A stretch of DNA of 64,000 bases from Maritalea myrionectae DSM 19524 (GCF_000423365.1 NZ_AUHV01000005.1:62001-126000), one strand, 5' to 3'. Counted from the stretch's first letter, positions 18,857 to 29,101 are shown. Notes: a model not told the origin generated them from the sequence alone. Numbers and translations are program-made.

Positions 18857-19558
18857 CTAAAGGGGGGTGTAGAAAATATGAGCGCCGATCTTTTTCACCG
18901 GCTGATAGGCTGTGGCCCAATTGGGCGACACCCGCGCCGCGTGATAGTAAAGCGCGGTAACAGGCAAGGTATCCAAATGGTCGCGCTGTTGGAACCGTTT
19001 AAAGGCGGTGTTGGCGATCAGTCCGGCGCGCACCCAGCTTTCCCGCACGATGCGGTTGCCCTTGCCGCCATTGTCCGACTTGCCATCGCAGGCAAATGAG
19101 AACTGGCAAGAGTGCAAACGGTGGGCATTTTGAAACACAACCCCGCAAATGCTGTTGGGATATTTTGGGTGCTGCACACGGTTGAGAATCACTTGCGCCA
19201 CAGCCCATTGGCCATCTTCTGGTTCACCGCGCGCTTCATGATAAATTGCCTGCGTCAGACAAATCTTTTCTTTTGAAGCGATAGCGATTTTTTCTTCGGT
19301 GGGTTTGAATTTGGTTTTGGCATATTTCGCCAACAATTCAGGTGTGAGCGGGTTGGCCGCCTGCTGTGAGGCAGCAGGCAGTGCGGCAAGGAGCAAAAAC
19401 GCCACAGCCAACCCGTATTGCAAAATAGATTTTGCCACCCTTAACAACCCCGTTTCCCCGAAAGCTTTGCAGCTTGAATGGACGTTAATAAATCTTTTAC
19501 CGGAAATCGAGCCGTTTGTTAAGTAATGGTTAACCGTAAAAATTTGCATTTTTTTCAT
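18857..19558 (-). CDS. SleB-like cell wall hydrolase
   Basis: The C-terminal domain (about residues 95-230) is Hydrolase_2/SleB type: [19 protein letters not shown] contains the catalytic glutamate, followed by LNRVQHP and SFACDGKSD. Such enzymes cleave peptidoglycan, here probably in the periplasm. A hydrophobic export segment sits at residues 45-66 and ends in ALPAASQQ, a plausible signal-peptidase site. Because 40 residues precede it, the true start may be a GTG at 19438 rather than the ATG at 19558; neither has an ideal ribosome site. Confidence 0.82.
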   Translation of the reverse strand: MKKMQIFTVNHYLTNGSISGKRFINVHSSCKAFGETGLLRVAKSILQYGLAVAFLLLAALPAASQQAANPLTPELLAKYAKTKFKPTEEKIAIASKEKICLTQAIYHEARGEPEDGQWAVAQVILNRVQHPKYPNSICGVVFQNAHRLHSCQFSFACDGKSDNGGKGNRIVRESWVRAGLIANTAFKRFQQRDHLDTLPVTALYYHAARVSPNWATAYQPVKKIGAHIFYTPL

Positions 19559-19667
19559 AAATCAGATCAACTGTTTTGGTCCAACCACATATTTTTCTTT
19601 CACGCATGGCGACCTGACCTGTTGCGGGTTCAAATTTGCTTGCAAGAAAACACAGAAAGAGATTCAA

Positions 19668-20942
19668 ATGTCCCTTATCTCCCCGAGCCCGCCATTGTCG
19701 GAGCTAAACCGACGACAAGTGCAATGGATTGGCGCTGGCTTTATTATGACGTTCGCCTCCATGGGTGGGCAGACGATTTTTATCGCGCAGTTCAACACGG
19801 AGATACGCAGCTTTTTCAATCTGACTGACGGTCAGTTTGGCCAACTCTATATGCTGGCGACGCTGGCAAGCGCGATTCTCATTTCGATTGTGGGCAATTT
19901 GGCCGACCGGATTGGGCCGCGCCTGTTGGGCATTTTATGCATGGTGGGCCTTGCGGTGATGACCCTCGTCATGTCGCAAGTGGGCAATTTGGTCATGTTG
20001 GTGTTGGCGCTTTTTGGCCTGCGTTTCTTTGGCCAAGGCATGTTGCCCCATGTGGCGCAAACGGCGATGGCGCGGTGGTTCAACCGTTTCCGGGGCCGCG
20101 CCCTGGCTTTTTCACAAATGGGCTATACGTTGGGCGAAGCAATTCTGCCGTTTTCGGTAACGGTGGGTATTTTGGCTGTTGGCTGGCGCAATGTTTGGAT
20201 CGCCGTTGCAGGCATTTTGATTGTCGCCTTCATTCCCATCATCACTTTTTTGCTGCGTGACCCGCCAGATGGCAAACGCGCAAAGGCGCGTGGTGATGTG
20301 AACCCGGACGGCGGTGAAGAAGGCAAAGTCACTGGCGAACATTGGACCCGCGCGAACGTGCTCAAAGATCCGCTATTTTATTTGTTGGTCTTTGGGGCCA
20401 TGACGCTGCCTGCCCTGGCCACCATTTATTTTTTCCACCAAGCTCATTTGGTGGGAATTAAAGGCTGGTCCGTTTTAACTTATACCGCGTGGTTGCCTCT
20501 CATGTCAGCGACCAATGTGATCATGGCCCTGGCCACAGGCTTTTTGGTAGATCGATTTGGCGCATTCCGCATTTTGCCCTTTTTCTTGCTGCCCATGGGC
20601 ATTGCGAGCCTCGTGATGGCCAGCTTTAACGCCCAGTGGGCGATCCCGCTCTTCTTTATGTTTGTGGCGCTTTCCGGCGGCATGGCTCCCTCAGTTGCAG
20701 GCGCGCTATGGGCGGAGATTTATGGCACCGCCCATATTGGTGGCATTCGCGCCTTGGCCATTGCGGGCATGGTATTTGCCTCCGCCGCCGGTCCGGGCAT
20801 TTCAGGCATGTTGATTGATGCTGACATCAATTTGGCGCAACAGAGCTGGGGCAACGCGATTTATTGTTTCGCCATTTCAGCGCTCTATTTGGCATTGCAA
20901 CCGAAACTCGCCGCCCGGCGAAACGAAATGATGGCGAGTTAG
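19668..20942 (+). CDS. Major facilitator superfamily transporter
   Basis: The 424-residue protein shows about twelve hydrophobic segments with a charged central loop (residues about 200-225, rich in K, R, D, E). The MFS motif A-like loop GNLADRIGPRLLG lies between the second and third segments, with a counterpart GFLVDRFGAFRILP in the second half, which indicates the two-fold repeat. The substrate is not identifiable; the sequence resembles uncharacterised MFS proteins rather than drug exporters. It is transcribed alone, and its last 4 nt overlap the convergent gene. Confidence 0.85.
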   Translation: MSLISPSPPLSELNRRQVQWIGAGFIMTFASMGGQTIFIAQFNTEIRSFFNLTDGQFGQLYMLATLASAILISIVGNLADRIGPRLLGILCMVGLAVMTLVMSQVGNLVMLVLALFGLRFFGQGMLPHVAQTAMARWFNRFRGRALAFSQMGYTLGEAILPFSVTVGILAVGWRNVWIAVAGILIVAFIPIITFLLRDPPDGKRAKARGDVNPDGGEEGKVTGEHWTRANVLKDPLFYLLVFGAMTLPALATIYFFHQAHLVGIKGWSVLTYTAWLPLMSATNVIMALATGFLVDRFGAFRILPFFLLPMGIASLVMASFNAQWAIPLFFMFVALSGGMAPSVAGALWAEIYGTAHIGGIRALAIAGMVFASAAGPGISGMLIDADINLAQQSWGNAIYCFAISALYLALQPKLAARRNEMMAS

Positions 20943-21748
20943 CAGCCTGCAAAATGGTTGGTGAGGAAGTTTGTCCACCCTTTCTCACCACCCTTTTGGG
21001 TCGATAGCAGATCGAGCTTAAAATCTTCATAGCCGAGATGATTGGGCATATTGAGCTCCGCCAACTCCAAATGGCCATGCATCGAGTTAAAAATCAGCTG
21101 GCCAATTTCGGCATCATCACCCACAAAGCTCAGACTAAATCGATGCGATAATGCGGTATATTTATCATCGTAACTCGCCTTCACCGTGCCCAGATAGGTC
21201 AGCGGTTCATCCAATGATGGGTCGGCCAACAGCAAGGGCAAACCAAATTCAAAATCGGCCTTTGGATTGTTGGCCGCTTGGTGCGCGATGGTGAGGCTGG
21301 CGAAATCGAAATCATATAAATGCCAAGGGGTGTGCTCCACCTGCGTTGATTTTTCAATCACTGGCATATTGGGCAATTCCACACGAATCGACAGCTCCTT
21401 TGCTGCTTCATCGTAGGTGAGGAACGCAAAGTCCCGATGCTGGGCATCAGGCAAAAGCCGTGCGCCAGTGATCGATGCGGCCACGCCGCTTTCCGGGTCC
21501 AATTTGGCATGAACAAACGCGGCATCGGTGCATTTTTCACGCGCCTTATAAACTTCAACCGCATCCGCTGCCGCATAGAAAACTGAAACCTGCTCCGGCA
21601 AGCTGCCATCCTGATTGGTGCGCTCATAGTGATAAATGGTCCCCACCTGATCAGATGCGGCCAATGCAGCTGAAGTCGTGCCCATCGTCACGACGGCCAA
21701 TAAGCCCACGCAACCCTGCCTAATCATGCTTGATGTTTGTTTGCCCAT
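20939..21748 (-). CDS. Unrecognised exported protein
   Basis: The ATG at 21748 follows GAGGG at a 7-nt spacing, giving 269 residues. The start carries a signal peptide (MIRQGCVGLLAVVTMG stretch, cleavage near SAALAAS). The mature part is rich in beta-type sequence, with YHYERTNQDGS near its start and a conserved-looking WHLYDFDFASLTI in the middle; two cysteines are separated by most of the chain (EKCTDA and the C-terminal FAGC). I do not recognise a family. It is probably periplasmic. It converges with the MFS gene with a 4-nt overlap of stop codons. Confidence 0.65.
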   Translation of the reverse strand: MGKQTSSMIRQGCVGLLAVVTMGTTSAALAASDQVGTIYHYERTNQDGSLPEQVSVFYAAADAVEVYKAREKCTDAAFVHAKLDPESGVAASITGARLLPDAQHRDFAFLTYDEAAKELSIRVELPNMPVIEKSTQVEHTPWHLYDFDFASLTIAHQAANNPKADFEFGLPLLLADPSLDEPLTYLGTVKASYDDKYTALSHRFSLSFVGDDAEIGQLIFNSMHGHLELAELNMPNHLGYEDFKLDLLSTQKGGEKGWTNFLTNHFAGC

Positions 21749-21857
21749 GCTTGGTCCCTCTTTCAGCTGCACTTTGGATCGCTTTGATATGGGTGTGATT
21801 GATCGGCGTTCAAGATTACGGCATTCTTCATCCTGCCCAAGAACGGAGGAATTAGCT

Positions 21858-22277
21858 TTGGCTTTTGATATTCACCCCATCAGTGATGCCAATAGTGCGT
21901 TGCTGGATATGGTGGCACCGGATGTGTTCGATTCCCCCATACACCCCCAAATGCTCGCCGCATTCTGCAATCAGCCGGGACATTTTTTGGCCGTGGCAAC
22001 GATAGATCGCCTTGTGGTGGGGCAAGTGCGCGGCATATTGCACCTAAGTCCGGATGAGCCCGCCGTGCTCTATATCGATAATTTGGGTGTAACACCGAAA
22101 CACAAACGCAAAGGCATTGCCCGCGCATTAATGCAATCTGCCTTGGCGTGGGGCCACGCCCGCGGGGCACGCAGTTTTTGGGTTGCAACTGAAATTGACA
22201 ATGCAGAAGCCCGTGCGTTTTACGCCTCATTATCGCTCGACGAACAACCGGTGGCCTACTTTGAAGGCCGCATTTAG
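21858..22277 (+). CDS. GNAT-family N-acetyltransferase, TTG start
   Basis: I chose the TTG at 21858 because a perfect GGAGGA lies 7 nt upstream; the frame is open to 21678 but that part runs over the start of the divergent exported-protein gene. The 139-residue product is one GNAT domain: VLYIDNLGVTPKHKRKGIARALM carries the acetyl-CoA pyrophosphate loop (KRKGIA), and NAEARAFYASLSL is motif B. Similar proteins act on small amines or aminoglycosides (AAC(3)-I-like outline), but the substrate is unknown. Confidence 0.8.
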   Translation: MAFDIHPISDANSALLDMVAPDVFDSPIHPQMLAAFCNQPGHFLAVATIDRLVVGQVRGILHLSPDEPAVLYIDNLGVTPKHKRKGIARALMQSALAWGHARGARSFWVATEIDNAEARAFYASLSLDEQPVAYFEGRI

Positions 22278-22430
22278 AAAACATCGTCTCAAAGGGCGAA
22301 CCACATTTTGGGGACATACAGGCAGCGACCACGGTGTCGCCAGCTTCAATCTTTTTTTGCTGGAGGATGCCCTTAGATCAGATCACACTTTCGATTGACT
22401 CGGTGACCTGGCTTGAGCGATCAGCCCGGG

Positions 22431-22643
22431 TTATTTTTTGAACCATTGTCGTGCGCCAAGCACAACAAAGCTGATCAATGCCAGCGCGATCAGTATAAAG
22501 GTAAGCGGTAGGAAAAAGCTTTCTTGCACCACGTTGTTTTGATCCAGCCGACTGCCATAAAAAACAGATTCAGCCGTGGCTGACGCGGCGGCCAACACCA
22601 GCAAAACCAACGGGGCGATGATATAAGATTTTCGCATTTTCAT
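22431..22643 (-). CDS. Small two-segment membrane protein downstream of polA
   Basis: The product has about 70 residues: a first membrane helix or uncleaved signal (IIAPLVLLVLAAASATAES), a short periplasmic part with FYGSRLDQNN, and a second helix (FFLPLTFILIALALISFVVLG) ending in a basic RQWFKK. I start at the ATG at 22643; the GTG two codons earlier and the ATG two codons later are alternatives. It lies about 60 nt after polA on the same strand. The family is unknown. Past its end on the plus strand an imperfect hairpin plus T6 (about 22407-22439) may terminate the upstream acetyltransferase. Confidence 0.6.
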   Translation of the reverse strand: MKMRKSYIIAPLVLLVLAAASATAESVFYGSRLDQNNVVQESFFLPLTFILIALALISFVVLGARQWFKK

Positions 22644-22704
22644 ATCCACTTTGAGGAACGTCTAGCGGAATTTGCTAGGCCCTCAAAGTGGCAATTCGGT
22701 GGCG

Positions 22705-25557
22705 CTAGTGCGCGTCATTCCAATTGTCCGCCGCGCGGGCGTCCACTTCCAACGGCACGCTCAAATGCACTGCCGGCAGCGACGCGTCACACATAACCCG
22801 TTGAATAAGCGGTATAGCTTGATCGACGGATTCTTTTGGCACCTCAAAAATCAATTCATCGTGCACTTGCAGCAGCATATCCGCTGGCACTGAACTTTCC
22901 TGCAGCACGGATTCCATTTTAATCATGGCGCGGCGGATAATGTCCGCAGCAGACCCTTGGATCGGCGCATTGATTGCCGCCCGCTCATAAAAGGCGCGGT
23001 GGCCCTGGTTCTTGGTGTTGATTTCGGGGAAAAACGCTTTGCGCCCAAACAAGGTCTCCACATATCCCTTATCGTGGGCAAACTTTTTCATCTCATTCAT
23101 ATAGTCCTGGATGCCGGGGAAACGCCCAAAATATTTCTTGATATATTCGCTGGCTTCCGAGCGTGAGATGCCTAACTGGTTGGCCAAGCCAAACGCTGAA
23201 ATACCATAAATGATGCCGAAATTGATCGCCTTGGCTTGGCGGCGCACCATGGGGTCCATGCCTTCAATCGGCACATTGAACATTTCCGACGCGGTCATGG
23301 CGTGAATATCGAGCCCATCTGAAAACGCATTTTTCAACGCATCGATATCCGCGATATGCGCCAACACGCGCAGCTCGATTTGGCTATAGTCAGCCGAAAT
23401 CAGTTTCTTGCCCTTTTCCGCCACGAATGCGGTGCGGATCTTTCGGCCATCTTCAGAACGTACGGGGATATTTTGCAAGTTTGGATCAGATGAAGACAGG
23501 CGACCCGTGGCCACTGCTGCTTGGGCATATGATGTATGCACCCGGCCCGTGTTTGGATTGATAAATTCCGGCAGCGCGTCCGTATAGGTCGATTTCAACT
23601 TGGACAGTCCGCGCCAATCCAGCACTTTTTGCGCCAACTCGTTGCCTTCTGCCGCCAAATCATCCAGCACGCTGGCACCGGTTTGCCACGCCCCGGTTTT
23701 GGTTTTCTTGCCGCCGGGCAATTCCATTTTACCAAACAAAATGTCACCCAATTGTTTGGGCGAGCCAACATTGAACTTCTCACCCGCCAGCTCATGCGCT
23801 TCCGCCTCAATTGCCGCGGCGCGTTGGGCAAATTCGCCCGACAATTGGCTCAGAATTTGGCGGTTTACGTGAATGCCACGGGCTTCCATACGTGCCAATA
23901 CTGGCACCAATGGCCGCTCAATAGTTTCATAAAGCGTGGTGGCTTTTTCAGCGACCACCCGCTGCTTGAGAATGTGCCAAAGGCGCAGGGTAATGTCCGC
24001 ATCTTCCGCTGCATATTTGGATGCAGATTCAATTTCGAGCAGGTCAAATGTCTTTTGCTTTTTGCCTGTGCCCGCCAAATCTGTGAATTTGATTGGCGTG
24101 TGGTTCAGCCATTTTTCCGACAGTGCATCCATGCCGTTATTTCGCGCACCATCGGTTGTGTAAGACATCAACATGGTGTCATCAATGGGCGACATTTCAA
24201 TGCCATAGCGCATCAACATGCCCATGTCATATTTCATATTTTGCCCGATTTTGAGTATCGAACGCGCTTCCAAAACAGGCTTTAGCGCGTCGAGCACATC
24301 CGCCAGCGGCAACTGATCTGGTGCCTTGCCGCCGCCCAGCAAATCGTCCTCGCCAGATTTGTGTTGCAAGGGAATATAGCACCCCTCGCCCATTTCAGTG
24401 GCCAGGCAAATGCCCACCAAATCCGCTTGCTGGTTGTCCAGCCCGGTGGTTTCCGTATCGATCGCCACATAGCCCTTGTCCCAAATGGCATCCACCCATT
24501 TTTGCAGCGCTTCAGGGGTGCGGACAATTTCATATTTGTCATGATCAATCGGGATGGCTTGCACTTCTGCCAAGCGTTTTGCAAACAAACCTTCGGGCGT
24601 ATGTTCCCCCGATTCTGCGCTTGCTGTCGTTTCCACTTCGCTTTCGTCTGCGGCCAGGTTTTCGTCCGCTTCAATCTCGTCGGCATCCGCTTCCAAGGCC
24701 GAAGCCACACGCTTGGTGATGGTGGTGAACTCCATGGCTTTCAGAAACGGAATCACATCGCTGGCGCTGATGGGTTGCCGCGCCAAATCATCCAGCGGCA
24801 CTTCCACTGGCACATCAGCTTTCAAGGTCACCAAATCGCGCGAAATTCGGGCCTGATCAGCAAATTCGATCAGCTTTTCGCGGCGCTTGTTCTGTTTGAT
24901 TTCGCCAGCTCGTTCCAACAGCGTATCGAGATCGCCATATTCGGCGATCAGCTGCGCCGCTGTCTTAATGCCGATGCCAGGAACACCGGGCACATTATCT
25001 ACGCTATCGCCCGCCAGTGACTGAATATCGATCACCTTATCCGGGCCGCAGCCAAATTTTTCCTGCACCTCATCATAGCTGATCCATTTGTTTTTCATGG
25101 TGTCGAGCATAGAGATTTTGTCCGACACCAGCTGCATCAAATCCTTATCGCTCGATACAATCGTCACCCGCATGCCTTTGGCCTCGGCTTGACGGGCATA
25201 GGTGGCGATCAAATCGTCAGCCTCAAAGCCTTCCTGTTCAATGGACGCGATGCCGAATGCGCGGGTTGCGTCGCGCGTCAGCGGAAATTGCGGCACCAAA
25301 TCTTCTGGCGCAGGCGGTCGATGGGCTTTGTATTCAGGATAGAAATCATTGCGGAATGTTTTGCCGGAATGGTCGAAAATCACCGCCATGTGGGTGGGGT
25401 TTTCTTCCCCTTCAAAATCTAACGTCAGCTTATAAAGCATGTTGCAAAAGCCGGAGACGGCGCCGACGGGCAGCCCATCCGACTTGCGTGCCAGCGGTGG
25501 CAAGGCATGGTAAGCACGAAAAATATAGGTGGAGCCATCGACCAGCAAGAGATGCAT
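22705..25557 (-). CDS. polA: DNA polymerase I
   Basis: The 950-residue protein has the three classic domains: a 5' nuclease (about 1-300, starting LLLVDGSTYIFRAYHAL), a 3'-5' exonuclease (about 350-540) with an apparently intact Exo I motif (AIDTETTGL), and a family-A polymerase (about 560-950) with motif A (DYSQIELRVLAHI), the O-helix (RRQAKAINFGIIYG) and motif C (QVHDELIFEV). A charged E/D-rich linker at about 290-320 separates the first two. It fills Okazaki gaps and acts in excision repair. Nothing unusual apart from the long acidic linker. Confidence 0.97.
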   Translation of the reverse strand: MHLLLVDGSTYIFRAYHALPPLARKSDGLPVGAVSGFCNMLYKLTLDFEGEENPTHMAVIFDHSGKTFRNDFYPEYKAHRPPAPEDLVPQFPLTRDATRAFGIASIEQEGFEADDLIATYARQAEAKGMRVTIVSSDKDLMQLVSDKISMLDTMKNKWISYDEVQEKFGCGPDKVIDIQSLAGDSVDNVPGVPGIGIKTAAQLIAEYGDLDTLLERAGEIKQNKRREKLIEFADQARISRDLVTLKADVPVEVPLDDLARQPISASDVIPFLKAMEFTTITKRVASALEADADEIEADENLAADESEVETTASAESGEHTPEGLFAKRLAEVQAIPIDHDKYEIVRTPEALQKWVDAIWDKGYVAIDTETTGLDNQQADLVGICLATEMGEGCYIPLQHKSGEDDLLGGGKAPDQLPLADVLDALKPVLEARSILKIGQNMKYDMGMLMRYGIEMSPIDDTMLMSYTTDGARNNGMDALSEKWLNHTPIKFTDLAGTGKKQKTFDLLEIESASKYAAEDADITLRLWHILKQRVVAEKATTLYETIERPLVPVLARMEARGIHVNRQILSQLSGEFAQRAAAIEAEAHELAGEKFNVGSPKQLGDILFGKMELPGGKKTKTGAWQTGASVLDDLAAEGNELAQKVLDWRGLSKLKSTYTDALPEFINPNTGRVHTSYAQAAVATGRLSSSDPNLQNIPVRSEDGRKIRTAFVAEKGKKLISADYSQIELRVLAHIADIDALKNAFSDGLDIHAMTASEMFNVPIEGMDPMVRRQAKAINFGIIYGISAFGLANQLGISRSEASEYIKKYFGRFPGIQDYMNEMKKFAHDKGYVETLFGRKAFFPEINTKNQGHRAFYERAAINAPIQGSAADIIRRAMIKMESVLQESSVPADMLLQVHDELIFEVPKESVDQAIPLIQRVMCDASLPAVHLSVPLEVDARAADNWNDAH

Positions 25558-25779
25558 TTTGTTTCCTTCAGACCATAAGAGCGATATGGGATTCGCTCAT
25601 CAGGCGCTCATGTTACCTGCCCCCCCGGCCCATTCAACCCGAAATTTCAAATGGTGAAGCGCAATCGCCAAATTTATCCCAAATTGGGTGAAATTGAGCA
25701 TTGTCACAGGCCAAGGCTTGGTTTAAGTTCCCGGCACATTCGCGCCGTGGCAAACATTGCCACTCATAGGCGCACCGGC

Positions 25780-25856
<77 letters not shown>

Positions 25857-25913
25857 ATTCCTCAAGTAACCCACCGACATCTCAGCGTTTTCATTCGGAA
25901 TAATGCTGGAGAG

Positions 25914-26300
25914 TTGACCAAAACATCTCACTATTTATTCGAAAAACGCGGGTATTATTATTTCTCGCGACGAATTCCATCTGATCTACGCGGGTCATAT
26001 AAAACGCTGCGAGTCGTTCTCTCGCTTAAGACAAAATCTCTAAACCTGGCGCATTCACGTGCTATTTCTCTTTCGTCAAAGCTCGAAGAAGAATGGCACA
26101 CGCTGAGGTTTCTGAATTAAGAAAGTGTTCTTTCGCGTTTCTTGATTACACGCAGCAAGTTTGACGGCACTCCTTCCTCCGCTCGCCAGATGAGTAAAGC
26201 GAAGAAACTTTATCTTGATGATAAGTCGGAAGGGAAATCGAAAACATTCCGGCAGGTTGCACGCATACGGTCCAAATTCGATGCGGACGTCATCAACACG
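25914..26300 (+). pseudogene. Broken tyrosine-recombinase (integrase) gene next to tRNA-Arg
   Basis: From a possible TTG start at 25914 (GGAGAG just before) the frame gives TKTSHYLFEKRGYYYFSRR and SLKTKSLNLAHSRA, the N-terminal DUF6538-type domain of phage and island integrases. An in-frame TAA at 26118-26120 interrupts it. The same frame continues afterwards with AKKLYLDDKSEGKSKTFRQV, which resembles the next segment of such integrases (the SAM-like core-binding region). The catalytic domain with its R-H-R-Y residues is missing. The position 57 nt after a tRNA 3' end is typical of integrase genes. I read this as a decayed integration-module remnant; the homology is from memory and not from a search. 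Confidence 0.65.
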
Positions 26301-26526
26301 TGGCGGGCCCTCAAAACACTTTCTGCCGGTGATGCCGTTTGGAACAGTGCCGCTGCCCACGCGCTCAATTTTCTGGCGCTGGGGATCGTTTTTCTTGACG
26401 GTGATAACCATGTGGTTTTTGCCAACGAAGCGGCAGGCTGACCTTGTCGCCAAAATTCTAGTTGGTGTCGGGGCTCTTTCCTTACCGAAAGGATTAGAAA
26501 AACCGCAAGAAGCATCCGGCGACTAG
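26301..26526 (+). pseudogene. Fragment of a PAS/LuxR-type regulator gene
   Basis: Right after the integrase remnant the frame reads AHALNFLALGIVFLDGDN and HVVFANEAA, very like the PAS-like segment of LuxR-family regulators (LplGvvLlDadgrVvfaNraA). A stop follows at 26439-26441, but shifting to the frame that ends at 26526 continues the theme (ADLVAKILVGVGALSLPKGL). No helix-turn-helix follows. I take it as a frameshifted gene fragment joined to the integrase scar. From 26527 to 26733 I see nothing recognisable. Confidence 0.42.
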
Positions 26527-26733
26527 CTGCATTGTGTTGGCACTTTTGGCATGAGCCAAATCGCTCGAAGGGGAGCAAACAAATTAGTGCAATTTGCTTC
26601 TAAAAAAGCCCGCTCTGATTTGCACACATTTGGAGATCCAAGGATCGTTTTGTAAGGCTGCCGCCAGGTCGGTCACGTAAAAGTTGACAGGACTACATTT
26701 GCAAAGACGCGCAAACTCTGTACTCTATTTAGG

Positions 26734-28158
26734 ATGAGCTCACAAAAAAAGCACTTCAGTGAAATGATGTCAGATGATGGCATTAGATCAACTTACCGCT
26801 CTTATAATGAGTGGTTTTCTGAGCAGGACAATCGTCGTCTCGCAAAAAAATCAGCACAAGCGGAAGCGCTGTTTAAGCGCACCGGCATCACGTTCAATGT
26901 TTATGGTCAGTCAGATGCCGAAGAACGTTTGATCCCGTTTGATTTGGTGCCCAGGATCGTCTCCAATTCTGAATGGAGCAAGCTGGCAAGAGGCATCGAT
27001 CAGAGGGTGCGCGCGATCAATGCGTTTTTGCACGACATCTATAATCGGCAGGAAATATTGCGGGCCGGAGTTTTGCCGGTAAAGCTGATTGCGCAAAATG
27101 ACGCGTTTCTGCCCCAGATGATGGACTTCAGCCCACCGGGGGGTGTTTACACGCATATTGTGGGGACAGACATTGTTCGAACGGGCGAAGATGAATTCTA
27201 TGTTCTGGAGGACAACGCCCGGACCCCCTCAGGCGTCAGCTATATGCTGGAAAATCGTGAAACTATGTTGCAAATGTTTCCCGAGCTATTCAGCAAGATC
27301 AGGGTTCAGAACGTTGGTAATTACCCCAAAAATCTACGACGCTCCCTGGAAGCCAGCGCGCCCGCCTCATGCAACGGCCGGCCAACCGTGGCGATCCTTA
27401 CGCCAGGCATTTATAATTCGGCCTATTATGAGCACAGTTTCTTGGCTGACCAGATGGGCGTTGAATTGGTTGAGGGCCATGATTTGCGGATTGTTGATGG
27501 GCATGTCGCCATGCGCACCACGCAAGGATACCGGACGATCGATGTGCTCTACCGCCGGGTAGATGACGAGTATCTTGATCCATTGACATTCAACCCCAAC
27601 TCGACGCTGGGCGTGCCCGGCATCATGGATGTTTATCGCGCCGGCAATATTACAATCGCAAATGCCCCTGGCACCGGCGTGGCCGATGACAAGGCGGTTT
27701 ATAGCTATATTCCCGATATAATCGAGTTTTATACTGGCGAAAAAGCCATCCTTAAAAATGTGGAGACCTATCGCTGTTCTGAACCGGACGCGCTGAAATA
27801 CACGCTGAGCAACCTTTCTGAATTGGTTGTGAAGGAGGTGCACGGCTCTGGCGGATATGGCATGTTGGTTGGTCCGGCTGCCAGCAAGCGTGAGCTTGCC
27901 GATTTTGCCGACAAGCTTAAAGCACAACCGGAAAATTATATCGCGCAGCCAACGCTGTCGCTCTCAACCGTACCCATCTTCACAAAGAAAGGGTTGGCGC
28001 CGCGCCATGTTGACTTGCGCCCTTTTGCGCTTGTGTCGCCTGATGGCGTGGACATTACGCCCGGTGGCTTAACGCGGGTTGCGCTCAAAGCCGGAAGCTT
28101 GGTTGTGAATTCCAGTCAGGGCGGCGGCACAAAAGACACATGGGTATTGGAAGACTGA
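26734..28158 (+). CDS. Circularly permuted ATP-grasp protein (type 2) of the Anbu operon
   Basis: The 474-residue protein belongs to the circularly permuted ATP-grasp family (DUF404/DUF407). Recognisable parts are FNVYGQSDAEERLIPFDLVPRI near residues 50-75, YVLEDNARTPSGVSYMLENR (nucleotide and metal contacts), and the glycine-rich KEVHGSGGYGMLVGP near residue 370. ATP-grasp enzymes join a carboxylate to an amine; comparative genomics suggests that this one makes a peptide or peptide tag, though the product is not established. It is the first of four genes (alpha-E 1 nt later, transglutaminase, Anbu) that recur together in proteobacteria. Confidence 0.92.
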   Translation: MSSQKKHFSEMMSDDGIRSTYRSYNEWFSEQDNRRLAKKSAQAEALFKRTGITFNVYGQSDAEERLIPFDLVPRIVSNSEWSKLARGIDQRVRAINAFLHDIYNRQEILRAGVLPVKLIAQNDAFLPQMMDFSPPGGVYTHIVGTDIVRTGEDEFYVLEDNARTPSGVSYMLENRETMLQMFPELFSKIRVQNVGNYPKNLRRSLEASAPASCNGRPTVAILTPGIYNSAYYEHSFLADQMGVELVEGHDLRIVDGHVAMRTTQGYRTIDVLYRRVDDEYLDPLTFNPNSTLGVPGIMDVYRAGNITIANAPGTGVADDKAVYSYIPDIIEFYTGEKAILKNVETYRCSEPDALKYTLSNLSELVVKEVHGSGGYGMLVGPAASKRELADFADKLKAQPENYIAQPTLSLSTVPIFTKKGLAPRHVDLRPFALVSPDGVDITPGGLTRVALKAGSLVVNSSQGGGTKDTWVLED

Positions 28159-28159
28159 T

Positions 28160-29101
28160 ATGCTGGGAAAAACTGCAGGTGGTCTCTATTGGATGTTTAG
28201 GTTTCTCGAGCGGGCAGAAAACACCGCCCGCTTGCTTGAAGCCGGGTTTCGAATTGCGCTGACCAGATCTACGGATGCGGAAGCCGAATGGAAATCGGTG
28301 ATTATCACGTTGGCGGCCCAACAAGGGTTTGAAGCGAAATACGACACATATGACAGCACACATGTCATCAATTATTTGCTGCGCGACGCTGACAATCCAA
28401 GTTCTATTCTTTCCGTTGTCAATGCGGCGCGTGATAATGCGCGGCTGGTGCGCACAGCACTGACTTCTGAAGTTTGGATGTCTGTCAACGAAACATGGAT
28501 GCAGCTTTCAGACATCCTGAAGCACCAGGTGCGCGAGGTGGACCTGCCCGACGTGCTGGCCGCCATTCGGCAGCAAACTGCACTCGTGCGTGGGGCACTT
28601 AATGGCACCATGCTTAGAACAGATGTCTATCGCTTCTGCCAGGTTGGCATTCACATTGAGCGCATCGACAATACAGCGCGGATCATTGACGTTAAATATT
28701 ACTCATTGCTGCCCGCCACCTCAATTGTGGGCGGAAGGCTTGATAATGTGCAATGGGAGACGCTGCTCCGTTCTGTTTCCGCCCACCGCTCATTTCGCTG
28801 GGCTGTTGATGAGGGCTTTACCGGTCCCGCGATTGCCAATTTTCTAATATTGGACACCCGCCTGCCGCGTTCGCTTATCTTTTGCAGCAAAGAAATCGTG
28901 TCAAATCTTGCTTTTATTGAGCAAGCCTATGGGGAACGGGCCATATGCCACGATCAAGCGGATAAGCTTTTGCAGCGGTTTAGCAATCGCGAAATTTCGA
29001 CAATTTTTGAGGAAGGTCTTCACGAGTTTATTGGCTCAGTTCTGGGCGATACAGCAAATCTTGGATACCAGATCGAAAAAGATTATAGGTTCAACATATA
29101 G
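28160..29101 (+). CDS. Alpha-E domain protein (DUF403) of the Anbu operon
   Basis: This 313-residue, almost fully helical protein starts MLGKTAGGLYWMFRFLERAENTA..., which is the family signature (two tyrosine/tryptophan-rich turns followed by ERAENTARLL). No catalytic motif is visible. The alpha-E domain always travels with the permuted ATP-grasp protein, sometimes fused to it, and is thought to assist it. Here it is separated from the ATP-grasp gene by a single nucleotide and its stop codon touches the transglutaminase start, so the three are surely co-translated. Confidence 0.9.
   Translation: MLGKTAGGLYWMFRFLERAENTARLLEAGFRIALTRSTDAEAEWKSVIITLAAQQGFEAKYDTYDSTHVINYLLRDADNPSSILSVVNAARDNARLVRTALTSEVWMSVNETWMQLSDILKHQVREVDLPDVLAAIRQQTALVRGALNGTMLRTDVYRFCQVGIHIERIDNTARIIDVKYYSLLPATSIVGGRLDNVQWETLLRSVSAHRSFRWAVDEGFTGPAIANFLILDTRLPRSLIFCSKEIVSNLAFIEQAYGERAICHDQADKLLQRFSNREISTIFEEGLHEFIGSVLGDTANLGYQIEKDYRFNI

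Noticed and set aside
27367-27927. 186-codon frame antisense to the ATP-grasp gene
   Set aside because: Shadow frame without a ribosome site, opposite a well-conserved gene.
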